NCBI RefSeq assembly: GCF_001854805.1
Contig: NZ_MBLO01000239.1
Location: 62,001 to 126,000 of the forward strand
DNA length: 64,000 nucleotides
Origin: Pseudofrankia coriaricola
GTDB lineage: Bacteria; Actinomycetota; Actinomycetes; Frankiales; Frankiaceae
Direction: 5' to 3'
Both the position numbers and the translations under genes were made by a program. Of the stretch, positions 46,950 through 55,542 are shown piece by piece. The first letter of the stretch is position 1. Every line of letters begins with the position of its first letter. The notes beneath the pieces were generated by a model that searched no databases, was not told where the DNA came from, and worked only from the letters and a program-made list of their open reading frames with translations.

Positions 46950-47183
46950 CTACTGCTGCGCCACCGGCGGCTCGGACGCCGCGAGCAAACGACGCGCGGC
47001 CTCACCGAGCAGCTCCCGCGGGATGACGACTCGTCCCTCGCCCACCGGCACATCCATAGCGAGGTGCTGCGGCGGGATGTAGCCCTGCACGATCAGCGTG
47101 TCATCGTCCGTGTCATCGTCCGCCGCGTAGACGGTTGGGCAACTTCCGGATGAGCACACACTCACCACAGGCTTTAGCCGCAT
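46950..47183 (-). CDS. Small C-x4-C-P-T-V-Y protein (family member 3)
   Basis: 77 aa from ATG 47183. CSSGSCPTVYA, an acidic Asp-rich insert, then LIVQGY and VVIPRELLGEAARRLL. Same order of motifs as the other members. Operon partner of XRE-DUF5753 copy B. The Asp-rich insert is encoded by a short duplication (GTCATCGTCCGTGTCATCGTC region). Confidence 0.77.
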   Translation of the reverse strand: MRLKPVVSVCSSGSCPTVYAADDDTDDDTLIVQGYIPPQHLAMDVPVGEGRVVIPRELLGEAARRLLAASEPPVAQQ

Positions 47184-47581
47184 CGCACGTCCCTCTCACC
47201 TGGCTCGAAACCTACACCCGGACGCGCCAACCGGCAAATATGTCGGAATATCTCGGCGAATGGCGCGGGTCGGCGCGCCGAAGATCGCGAATAGTCTCAG
47301 TCGCGCGCGGGAAGCGTACCCGGTCGCTCGACGGGAGACGCGGGCCGGGGCGGTTTGTGGGCCAACGGCGTGTTCACCTGCCGTCAGCAGTCGACGGCAG
47401 GAGGTCCTGAGGCCAGGGGATATGACCGGAAGCTAGCCCGGGCGTTCGACCGTCGATCACGTTGCGTGCCCAGATTGGCCTTTATCTGTCACGGCCGACT
47501 CGGGCGTGACGAATATGCCGGAAGTTCATAAGGAAATCTGGCGGACGGACGAACGTGTTCGGCCGCGGGGCGCAGCCCGGG
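47184..47581. promoter_or_regulatory. Intergenic region with AATATGYCGG motifs
   Basis: About 400 bases. AAATATGTCGGAATATCTCGG lies at 47236-47256 and GAATATGCCGGAAG at 47511-47524. These AT-containing motifs stand out in this GC-rich DNA and lie close upstream of family member 3. No gene seen. Confidence 0.4.
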
Positions 47582-47956
47582 TCAGTCGTGACCGACGGCG
47601 TGCAGCGCCTCGAGCTGCCCAGGTGCGAGCCGGCGGACGATGATGGCGGCCTCATGCGCCGCGACCTGGATACTCGCCGGCGTTGTCATGACGGGATGGC
47701 CGGTGACGTAGGCGGCGTCAGCCCGCACCTCGGCTGGAAGCTCGTCCCCAGGACGACCGGCGGCAGACGCGGTGCGCAGTACAGCGGTCGCCTCGGCGTA
47801 GATGGGCAGCGAGACTCGCACGGTCGTGACGGCGAGCTCCCCGCGGGTGGGCTCCGAGGTCCGGTCGCCTACAACGTAAAGATCACCGGTCAGGGGATCA
47901 GCCCAGACCCCGTGACAGGAGCCCGTGCTACAGGACGCATGAGCCAGTACAAGCAT
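47582..47956 (-). CDS. Long C-x4-C-H-G-V-W protein (family member 4)
   Basis: 124 aa from ATG 47956, with AGAAAGAGAG upstream. CSTGSCHGVWA, LYVVGD and a VRVSLPIYAEATAVL helix align with the small proteins. A C-terminal extension of about 55 residues is unique to this member and ends in a helical HEAAIIVRRLAPGQLEALHAV. The Pro after the second Cys is His here. It has no adjacent XRE gene; its upstream region carries an ATATGCCGG motif at 48161. Confidence 0.65.
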   Translation of the reverse strand: MLVLAHASCSTGSCHGVWADPLTGDLYVVGDRTSEPTRGELAVTTVRVSLPIYAEATAVLRTASAAGRPGDELPAEVRADAAYVTGHPVMTTPASIQVAAHEAAIIVRRLAPGQLEALHAVGHD

Positions 47957-48442
47957 GCGGGGCTCTCTTTCTGTCTTGACCCGTAGCCGGCGCTGGACAC
48001 GGTCAGACGCTGCATGACGTCCCAGAGGGACGAAGACTGCCGATCCCACCATTGGAACACAGGAACCAGCCCGGACCGGACGTTCCGCGTGACATCGGGG
48101 CAATGAGCGGCATTCTTCCGGCAACAGGGCGGGTTCGGCGCACATTGCCGCTATCGACCTATATGCCGGCTTTGCCCGGACGATGCGTACCGCGCGTGCC
48201 GCAAGGGCGACCACCGATCGACTCGTTGACAAATATTCTTCCAACTTGTTGCAGCAAGGCGGAGTATGGCCCAGAATTTCTAACATCGAGCAACGACGGC
48301 GAGCCAACGGAGGCGCGGCAGACCTAGCCCAGCACCCCGCCATCGCGTGACATCGAGATCATCTCCGGCGTCAAGAAGATCTTGAGGTGAACCACCGGGG
48401 GCTGCGGAATCCGCGAGAACAGCGCGGTTGGAAGGAGAGTTC
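47957..48442. other. Intergenic region between divergent genes
   Basis: About 490 bases. It includes ATATGCCGG at 48161-48169 and a less GC-rich patch near 48225-48290. The frames here lack support. Promoters for both flanking genes are expected. Confidence 0.35.
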
Positions 48443-49378
48443 ATGCACGAGATGACCTTGTCGGGCCTCGGATCCGGCGTGTCCGCGAAGGACATGATCG
48501 TCACAGGCATCGGCCTGACCGCCCTGTCCGTCTGCCTTGGCCGCGCCAGAACGGCCCTATTCGTGGCTATTCCGACACTGATCCTGGCTGGCGCGGCCAA
48601 CGTGATCGCGTGGCTGACCGGCGCCGATGGGAACACGCCGGGCGGGACGGGCCCGGCATCCACGGCGCCTACCGGCGGCCTCAGCTCCAAGGCGGCCTCT
48701 GCCGCCAGCGCGGGGGCGCTGAACGCGGAATCCCAAGGATCGTCGCACCCGCTCCCCTGGGTCCTGGCTCTGCTGGCCGCGGCGCTGGTGGCGCTCCTCA
48801 TCGCCGGCATCGTGCGGCGGACCCGTGCCCGGACCGTCGAGGGCGCGGGTGCCTCCGACGATGACCCACCTCTGGCCGGGACCGACCCGTTGAACCGTGT
48901 CGCCCTCGGCGGTGACCAGTTGATGGCCGCGGATCCCTACCCGGACCTTCCACTCACCGAGAAGTCCGGATGGGACGTCGCCGACCACGGCGACGCGGAT
49001 GGCGACGGCGGCTGGAGCGGACAGCCCGACTCGGCCGGCTGGCGCCGCCGCCACCGGCCCAGCACCGACTCACGACCAGGAACCGACGCGGACCATTACT
49101 CGGCGCGGATGAACCGACTCGCGGTCGAGTTCGTCACCGGAGTCGTGCCTCGACCGGGCAGCGCGGCCCGGATCGACCTGCACGCGCCGACGACCCAGAG
49201 TTTCCTGACGGCTTTCACGAACGCGACCGACCTGTTCCTCGGCGCACCTCCGCGAGACCGGCGGCTGTTGCCGGAAGCCCTGAGCGAGGCCGAGCGCTGC
49301 TGGCTCCTGGCCAAACGCGGCCCAGGTGGCCACCGCCACGGCGACAACCCCGACAGCGGCCGCGCGGCGGGACCGTGA
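48443..49378 (+). CDS. Hypothetical membrane protein, 311 aa
   Basis: ATG 48443 with GGAAGGAGAG upstream. Two hydrophobic segments, about 37-60 (ALFVAIPTLILAGAANVIAWL) and 101-120 (LPWVLALLAAALVALLIAGIV), are separated by a Gly/Ser/Thr linker. A long Asp/Gly/Arg-rich cytoplasmic region follows. The last 90 residues, from about ARMNRLAVEFVTGVVP, look folded. I recognise no family. It closes the accessory cluster. Confidence 0.6.
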   Translation: MHEMTLSGLGSGVSAKDMIVTGIGLTALSVCLGRARTALFVAIPTLILAGAANVIAWLTGADGNTPGGTGPASTAPTGGLSSKAASAASAGALNAESQGSSHPLPWVLALLAAALVALLIAGIVRRTRARTVEGAGASDDDPPLAGTDPLNRVALGGDQLMAADPYPDLPLTEKSGWDVADHGDADGDGGWSGQPDSAGWRRRHRPSTDSRPGTDADHYSARMNRLAVEFVTGVVPRPGSAARIDLHAPTTQSFLTAFTNATDLFLGAPPRDRRLLPEALSEAERCWLLAKRGPGGHRHGDNPDSGRAAGP

Positions 49379-49924
49379 CGGCGATGGAGCCAGCCGCCTG
49401 AAATCGAGGGCTGACCAACCAACTTGGTGGGCTAACCGACAATCCTGCCCGGCCTGCACGAGGGGACGGCCGGAGGGAGACGCCGGAGCCGCCGCCGGTC
49501 GGCCACATGCCGACCGGCGGCACCGGCGAACCACCCAGTCCGCTGCTCAGAGCTCATCGAGATGACCGGTCGACCTGCTCCACGAATCAGAATCGGCGCC
49601 ACGAATACCAGTCTGGCGGCGGACCTGACACAGGTACCGCGAACAGGCGCCCCGGCTCGTCCGGTCATCGGGGGGCGGGCCGGGGTCCGCGGGGCGGGAC
49701 GGTGGGAGACCACCGCCCCGCCCCGCGGTCGTTTGTCCGCTGTCCGCCTCCTGGCACGGCGGCCCGCGCCGAGGCGGCCCGCAAACCCGCTGGCGCCTCC
49801 TACATCGTCGCCGGTTGCCCGTGCCGACGACATACGCGCGGTACTTCCACGCGCGGGCAAGGCCAGGTCCAGCAATCCGCGTCCCGACGCACGCGGCATG
49901 ACGTGCACGGTCCAGGATGGGGGC
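49379..49924. other. Intergenic region upstream of tldD
   Basis: About 545 bases, containing the hairpin at 49687-49728. No supported gene. Confidence 0.4.
49687..49728. terminator. 19-bp GC-rich hairpin
   Basis: 49687-49705 pairs with 49710-49728 with one mismatch over loop GAGA, followed by TCGTTTGT. Likely terminator for the membrane-protein transcript. Confidence 0.7.
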
Positions 49925-51490
49925 ATGTCGATTGCCGCCTCGCCGGGAGGGCCCGCGACGCCGCCCCACGACGTCGACCCCGAGTTTCTCGCCCTGCCAC
50001 GCGCGGCGCTCACCGACGCGGCCCTCCAGACGGCCCGCGACCTCGGCGCGAGCCACGCCGACATCCGCGTCGAGCGGCTGCGCGACGGGTCGCTGTCGTT
50101 CCGGGACGGCAATCTGGAGAGCAGCCACGACGGCTCCACCGTCGGCTTCGCGGTCCGGGTCGTGCACGAGGGGACCTGGGGCTTCGCCGCCGGCGTGGAC
50201 CTCACCGTCGACGAGGCCGTCCGCGTCGCCCGCGAAGCCGTCGAGATCGCCAAGGTCGCCCGGCCACTGAACTCGGAGCCGATCGAGCTCGCCGACGAGG
50301 CGGTGCACGCCGACGCCGCCTGGGTGTCCGCCTATGCGGTGAACCCGTTCGCGATCGACGCGCGGGAGAAGGTCGACCGGATCGGCGGGCTGTGCCGGAC
50401 GCTGCTCGGCTCCCCCAACGTCGACCATGTCGATGGCCACTTCAACGAGGTCCAAGAAAACAAGTACTACGCGGACCTGGCCGGCACCTCGACGGCGCAG
50501 CAGCGGGTACGGGTGATCTGCCAGCTGGAGGCGACCCGGGTCGATCCGGCTGGCGGTTTCGAGACCATGCGCACCATCGCTCCCCCGGCGGGCCGGGGCT
50601 GGGAGTGGCTGGTCTCGGGGCCGGCCGCCGGCTGCTGGGACTGGGACGCCGAGATCGAGACGGTCCCGGGCCTGCTGGCGGAGAAGGCGAAGGCGTCGTC
50701 GGTCGAGCCGGGACGCTATGACCTGGTGATCGACCCGTCGAACCTGTGGCTCACGATCCACGAGTCCGTCGGGCACGCCACCGAGCTCGACCGGGCGCTC
50801 GGCTACGAGGCCGCCTACGCCGGCACATCGTTCGCCACTCTGGACAAGCTGGGCGCCCTGCGCTACGGCTCGCAGCTGATGAACATCACCGGCGACCGGA
50901 CCGCCCCGCACGGCCTCGCGACCATCGGCTACGACGACGAGGGTGTGGCGACCAGCCGTTGGGACATCGTCCGTGCCGGCACGCTCGTCGGCTACCAGCT
51001 CGACCGGCGGATGGCGGCGGCGAACGCCGCCCGGCTCGGTGTCACCCGGTCCAACGGCTGCGCGTTCGCCGACTCGCCGGGGCACGTACCGATCCAGCGG
51101 ATGGCCAACGTCTCGCTCGCGCCGACGCCCGGCGGGCCCTCGACCGCGGAACTGATCGGCGGGGTCGACCGCGGGATCTACATCGTCGGCGACAAGAGCT
51201 GGTCGATCGACATGCAGCGCTACAACTTCCAGTTCACCGGGCAGCGCTTCTACGAGATCCGCAAGGGACGCATCGTCGGCCAGCTGCGCGACGTCGCCTA
51301 CCAGGCGACGACGACCGACTTCTGGGGCGCCCTGGACGGCCTCGGCGGTGAGCAGACCTACCAGCTCGGCGGGGCGTTCAACTGCGGCAAGGGCCAGCCC
51401 GGCCAGGTCGCCGCCGTCAGCCACGGCGCCCCGACGACGCTGTTCCGCGGCATCAACATCCTCAACACCCGCCACGAGGCTGGCCGGTGA
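49925..51490 (+). CDS. tldD: TldD metalloprotease subunit
   Basis: 521 aa from ATG 49925. IHESVGHATELD carries the zinc motif HExxxH (His279, Glu280, His284). TldD pairs with TldE to form a peptidase that degrades unfolded peptides; in enterobacteria it also removes leaders, as in microcin B17 maturation. The N-terminal strand ADIRVERLRDGSLSFRDGNLE and C-terminal FNCGKGQPGQVAAVSHGAP are family-typical. tldE follows 102 bp downstream. Confidence 0.96.
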   Translation: MSIAASPGGPATPPHDVDPEFLALPRAALTDAALQTARDLGASHADIRVERLRDGSLSFRDGNLESSHDGSTVGFAVRVVHEGTWGFAAGVDLTVDEAVRVAREAVEIAKVARPLNSEPIELADEAVHADAAWVSAYAVNPFAIDAREKVDRIGGLCRTLLGSPNVDHVDGHFNEVQENKYYADLAGTSTAQQRVRVICQLEATRVDPAGGFETMRTIAPPAGRGWEWLVSGPAAGCWDWDAEIETVPGLLAEKAKASSVEPGRYDLVIDPSNLWLTIHESVGHATELDRALGYEAAYAGTSFATLDKLGALRYGSQLMNITGDRTAPHGLATIGYDDEGVATSRWDIVRAGTLVGYQLDRRMAAANAARLGVTRSNGCAFADSPGHVPIQRMANVSLAPTPGGPSTAELIGGVDRGIYIVGDKSWSIDMQRYNFQFTGQRFYEIRKGRIVGQLRDVAYQATTTDFWGALDGLGGEQTYQLGGAFNCGKGQPGQVAAVSHGAPTTLFRGINILNTRHEAGR

Positions 51491-51592
51491 GCGACCCCCG
51501 CCATCCGCCGGTTCGCGCCCTGACGGTCGGTCGACGGGTGCCGCATTGACCCGGGCTCATCGCCCGCTGGGAACGTATACGGGAGGACTCTG

Positions 51593-53014
51593 GTGACCGA
51601 GGCGTCCCACGAGATCGTGGAGCGGGCGCTCGCCGCATCGCGGGCCGATGGCTGCGTGGTCATCGCCAGCGAGTCGAGCGACGTGAACCTGCGCTGGGCG
51701 AACAACACGCTGACGACCAACGGGGCCACCCGCGACCGCTCGGTCACCGTGATCAGCATCATCGGCCGCTCGTTCGGGGTGCGCTCGGTGAGCTCGATCG
51801 ACTCCGGCTCGGCCGAGGGCGTCGCCGTCGACAAACTCGCCGAACTCGTCCGGGCGTCGGAGGCCGCGGCGAAGGACTCCGACGAGGCGGAGGACTACGC
51901 GGAGCTGCTCGCCCCCGGCCGGCCGGGAGCCGCGATCGCCAGGCCGGGCGACGGCGCCTTCGACGAGCCCGCGCGGCACACGTCGACGGCGGTGTTCTCG
52001 GCGTTCGCCGCCGATCTCGGCGAGGCGCTGCGGGCGGCCCGGGGAGAGGGCCGAGCGCTCTACGGCTTCGCCGAGCACGACGTGACGACCACCTGGCTCG
52101 GCACGTCGACCGGGGTGCGGCTGCGGCACAGCCAGCCGACCGGCTCCGTCGAGTGGAACGCCAAGAACGGGCAGCCTGGCGGCTCGGTCTGGCATGGCCA
52201 GTCGACGCACGACTTCACGGACGTCGACGTCGCCGCGACCGATGCCGAGCTGCGCCGCCGCCTGGGCTGGTGTGGCCGCTCCATCGAGCTCCCCGCGGGC
52301 AGGTACGAGACGCTGCTGCCGCCGTCGGCCGTCTCGGACCTGATCCTCGACGCCTACTGGTCGGCCGCTGGACGGGACGCTGCCGAGGGACGAACAGTCT
52401 TCAGCCGTGCTGGCGGTGGCACCCGGCTCGGGGAGGCCTTCGGCCCGAGCGGGCTGCGGCTGTCCAGCGACCCGGCCGATCCCGACCTGTCCTGCGCGCC
52501 ATTTGTCTTTTCCGGCCACTCGTCGGCGACGTCGAGCGTGTTCGACAACGGGCTCGCGCTCGGGCGGACGGACTGGTTCGAGGACGGCAAGCTCGCCGCG
52601 CTAGTACATACCCGCGCCTCCGCCCGCGCCGCCAGCACGACCCCCACGCCGTTCGTCGACAACCTGACGATGGACGGCGGCGGCACGGCCACGCTGGACG
52701 AGATGGTCGCCTCGACCAGGCGCGGCCTGCTGCTCACCTGCCTGTGGTACATCCGGGAGGTGGATCCGGAGGTCCTTCTCCTGACCGGGCTGACCAGAGA
52801 CGGCGTCTACCTCGTCGAGAACGGCGAGGTCGTCGGGGTCGTGAACAACTTCCGGTTCAACGAGTCCCCGGTCAGCATGCTCGGCCGCATCGCCGAGATC
52901 GGTGCGACGACCCGCACCCTGGGCCGCGAATGGGCCGACTGGTTCAAGCTGAGCCGAATGCCGGCACTCCGCATCCCCGACTTCAACATGAGCTCTGTCA
53001 GCCCCGCCAGCTGA
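51593..53014 (+). CDS. tldE: TldE/PmbA protease partner subunit
   Basis: 473 aa from GTG 51593 with GGGAGGA upstream. Homologous to TldD but without the zinc HExxxH motif, as expected for the partner. [39 protein letters not shown] and the C-terminal [16 protein letters not shown] and [12 protein letters not shown] match. It forms a complex with TldD. The pair is an operon. Confidence 0.95.
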   Translation: MTEASHEIVERALAASRADGCVVIASESSDVNLRWANNTLTTNGATRDRSVTVISIIGRSFGVRSVSSIDSGSAEGVAVDKLAELVRASEAAAKDSDEAEDYAELLAPGRPGAAIARPGDGAFDEPARHTSTAVFSAFAADLGEALRAARGEGRALYGFAEHDVTTTWLGTSTGVRLRHSQPTGSVEWNAKNGQPGGSVWHGQSTHDFTDVDVAATDAELRRRLGWCGRSIELPAGRYETLLPPSAVSDLILDAYWSAAGRDAAEGRTVFSRAGGGTRLGEAFGPSGLRLSSDPADPDLSCAPFVFSGHSSATSSVFDNGLALGRTDWFEDGKLAALVHTRASARAASTTPTPFVDNLTMDGGGTATLDEMVASTRRGLLLTCLWYIREVDPEVLLLTGLTRDGVYLVENGEVVGVVNNFRFNESPVSMLGRIAEIGATTRTLGREWADWFKLSRMPALRIPDFNMSSVSPAS

Positions 53015-53210
53015 TGAGTCTGGACGCTGGACGCGCCAGCCTCGTGTCGGGCGCCTAGGGCGCCCTCCCGCCTGGATCCGGGGCTGAGGTGTATGGCCGG
53101 GGCCGCCGTGGGGCGGGGTCGGGATGTGGTCGGGTTGGCAGTGCGCCAATGCGCTGTCGCCAGCGGTGGCTGGGTCGCGGTGACAGCTCACCAGAAGACG
53201 GCCCGGTGGG

Positions 53211-53780
53211 CTAGAGGTAGGTGCCGCCGCCGAAGCCTTCCTCTCGGGGCTGGCCGCTGGGGAGGGCGCGGCGGCGCATCTCCTCGAGCTGGGCGCGCGC
53301 GGCCATCTGCTGCGCGAACAGCGCCGTCTGCAGGCCGTGGAACAGGCCCTCAAGCCAGCCGACCAGCTGGGCCTGCGCGATCCGCAGCTCGCCGTCGCTC
53401 GGGGTGTGGTTCTCCTCGAACGGCAGCGTGAGCCGGTCGAGCTCGTCCTTCAGCTCCGGCGCGAGCCCCTCGGACAGCTCGCGGATCGAGCTGCGGTGGA
53501 TCTCGCGCAGCCGCACTCGGCTGGCCTCGTCCAGCGGCGCGGCACGAACCTCCTCCAACAGCTGCTTGATCATGGTGCCGATCCGCATGACCTTGTCCGG
53601 CTGCGAGACCATCGAGGAGAGCGCGGAGCGGACGGACGCACCGTCGACGTTCTCCTCGTCGCCATCTCCCTGGCGTCCGCGGCCAGCTCCGGCCTGGAGC
53701 CCGTCCGGCGACTCATGCAGCTGGCCATCCGGCCCCACGATCACCACTCGCTGTTCCGGCTGATTTGTCATGTTCACCAT
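53211..53780 (-). CDS. bpa: Bacterial proteasome activator Bpa (DUF2587)
   Basis: 189 aa from ATG 53780; ATG 53771 is also possible. A disordered first 45 residues precede the four-helix bundle (MVSQPDKVMRIGTMIKQLLEEVR; LREIHRSSIRELSEGLAPEL; LRIAQAQLVGWLEGLFHGLQTALFAQQM). It ends GGGTYL, equivalent to the GQYL tail with which mycobacterial Bpa docks in the 20S proteasome. The ATP-independent ring feeds unfolded proteins to the proteasome. No proteasome genes are in this window. Confidence 0.93.
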   Translation of the reverse strand: MVNMTNQPEQRVVIVGPDGQLHESPDGLQAGAGRGRQGDGDEENVDGASVRSALSSMVSQPDKVMRIGTMIKQLLEEVRAAPLDEASRVRLREIHRSSIRELSEGLAPELKDELDRLTLPFEENHTPSDGELRIAQAQLVGWLEGLFHGLQTALFAQQMAARAQLEEMRRRALPSGQPREEGFGGGTYL

Positions 53781-53917
53781 CCTGCCCTCTCGACCCAGCC
53801 ATCCCACCTGTCGGCGGGTTCGGCTCCGATCCCGTTGAGCCTTACCGGTACGGCTCCGGGCTGTCCGACCGGGAGCCGGTTCCGCCTGGCCACCAGAGTC
53901 CCTGGGGGAACGCCTGG

Positions 53918-54913
53918 TCAGGCTGTCGGTGTGGTCAACAGGACCTTGCCGACGTGGCCGAGGGATTCGACGACGCGGTGAGCCTCGGCGGCGTCGGGCA
54001 AGGGAAGCACCCGGTCGATGACCGGGCGGACCGAACCCGCCGCGAACGCCGGCCACACCTCGGCGCGTACCCCGGCCACGATCGTCGCCTTCTGCTCCGC
54101 CGGCCGGTGTCGCAACGACATCGCATGGACGGCGCCCCGCTTGACCAGCAGGGCCGACAGGTTCAGCTCGGCCTTGATCCCGCCCTGCAGACCGATCACC
54201 ACCAGCCGGCCGTCGGGCGCGAGCACGTCGACGTTGCGGGCGAGGTACTTCGCGCCCATGTTGTCGAGGATGACGTCGGCACCGCGCCCACCGGTGGCGT
54301 CCTTCACCCGGGCGACGAAGTCGTCGTCCCGGTAGGAGATCGCGACGTCGGCGCCGAGCTCGCGGCAGCGCGCGAGCTTGTCCGGCGTACCGGCGGTGGT
54401 CGCGATGAACGCCTTTGGCCGCAGAGCCCGCACCGCCTGGATGGCGAACGTGCCGATCCCGGAAGCGCCGCCGTGCACCAGGAACGTCTCGCCGTCGGCG
54501 AGCGCCGCCCGCTGGAACACCGTCGAGTAGACGGTCGACGTGACCTCGGGCAGCCCGCCGGCCGTGACCAGGTCCACGCCGTCGGGCACCGGCAGCACCT
54601 GCCCGGCGGGCACGACGACCCTGGTCGCATACCCCCCGCCGGCGAGCAGAGCGCACACCTCGTCGCCGACCGCCCAGCCCTCGACGCCGGGCCCGAGGGC
54701 CGCGACCCGGCCGGAGCACTCGAGACCCAGAATGTCCGACGCGCCGGGTGGCGGCGCATAGAAGCCCTGTCGTTGAATCAGGTCAGCCCGGTTGACGGCG
54801 GTGGCGACCACCTCGATGGCGACCTCGCCCGGCCCAGGGCCGGCCGGGTCTTCCACCTCATGCCACTCGAGGACCTCGGGGCCGCCTGGGCTTTTCATCG
54901 TGACCGCATGCAC
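53918..54913 (-). CDS. NAD(P)H:quinone oxidoreductase, MDR family (PIG3-like)
   Basis: 331 aa from GTG 54913 (VHAVTMKSPGGPEVL); an ATG at 54970 adds 19 poor residues. The GroES-like domain has NRADLIQRQGFYAPPPG and LGLECSGRV. The Rossmann domain has LVHGGASGIGTFAIQ (NADPH site) and DVILDNMGAKYLARNV. It lacks zinc-binding Cys, typical of quinone oxidoreductases. It lies next to bpa on the same strand, separated by 137 bp. Confidence 0.93.
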   Translation of the reverse strand: MHAVTMKSPGGPEVLEWHEVEDPAGPGPGEVAIEVVATAVNRADLIQRQGFYAPPPGASDILGLECSGRVAALGPGVEGWAVGDEVCALLAGGGYATRVVVPAGQVLPVPDGVDLVTAGGLPEVTSTVYSTVFQRAALADGETFLVHGGASGIGTFAIQAVRALRPKAFIATTAGTPDKLARCRELGADVAISYRDDDFVARVKDATGGRGADVILDNMGAKYLARNVDVLAPDGRLVVIGLQGGIKAELNLSALLVKRGAVHAMSLRHRPAEQKATIVAGVRAEVWPAFAAGSVRPVIDRVLPLPDAAEAHRVVESLGHVGKVLLTTPTA

Positions 54914-55059
54914 CTGGCCACCGTAGAGCCAAGGCCGCTGGGTGGGCGAGCGGCCCAACAGGATGGTCAATCGGGCCTGGGGACGGAGGCTTGCTGGGAC
55001 AGGGTGTTCCCGGTGAGACTGGGTGTTTCAGCACCGATGCGACGGGTAGAGCGGATCTC

Positions 55060-55308
55060 ATGTGCGCGCAGGCGGAGACACGATTTCTCGCTCGGCCAGG
55101 CCGGCCGGACGTCCCGTGGGTCTCCCATCCGCGGACGGTCCGGCCGCGGCCGGACGCTCCGCCGCCGCCGTTGGACCCCGACATGCCCATCCCGGACGAT
55201 CCCGGTCCACTGCTGCCCGACGACCCGGATGACCTGCCGCCCGCCCCGCACGAGCCGTCCCCATACACGGAGCCCGCGCCAGGGACCCCCGAGCCTGAAC
55301 CGGTATAG
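55060..55308 (+). CDS. Hypothetical Pro/Asp-rich peptide, 82 aa
   Basis: From ATG 55060 (MCAQAETRFLARPG). The C-terminal half is almost only Pro, Asp, Glu and a few others (PIPDDPGPLLPDDPDDLPP). No ribosome binding site of note and no known family. It is listed because composition and lack of overlap are compatible with a real gene, but it could be chance. Confidence 0.3.
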   Translation: MCAQAETRFLARPGRPDVPWVSHPRTVRPRPDAPPPPLDPDMPIPDDPGPLLPDDPDDLPPAPHEPSPYTEPAPGTPEPEPV

Positions 55309-55542
55309 GGACGTTTCTCACGTCCGGATCGAGGCGCACCTCGGCCTCGTGACTCGTCAGCGTGGCGCAACCGCGTCCAGTGACAGCGTCTCGGCGCACC
55401 GCCGACGCGACCACCACCTCGAGTCCGTGCCACATCAGCCCCGGCCGTACAGGCCACCCCGAAGCCAGGCCAGGAGGGCGCCCTAGCGCCCGACAGGCGG
55501 ATCGGCGAGCGGTCGCGCCAGCGACCTCCGAGCCGATCCGCC

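Noticed and set aside
43027-47183. XRE/small-protein pairs as classical toxin–antitoxin modules
   Set aside because: The small proteins show no toxin fold, and DUF5753 regulators are known developmental regulators; a TA role has no support in the sequence.
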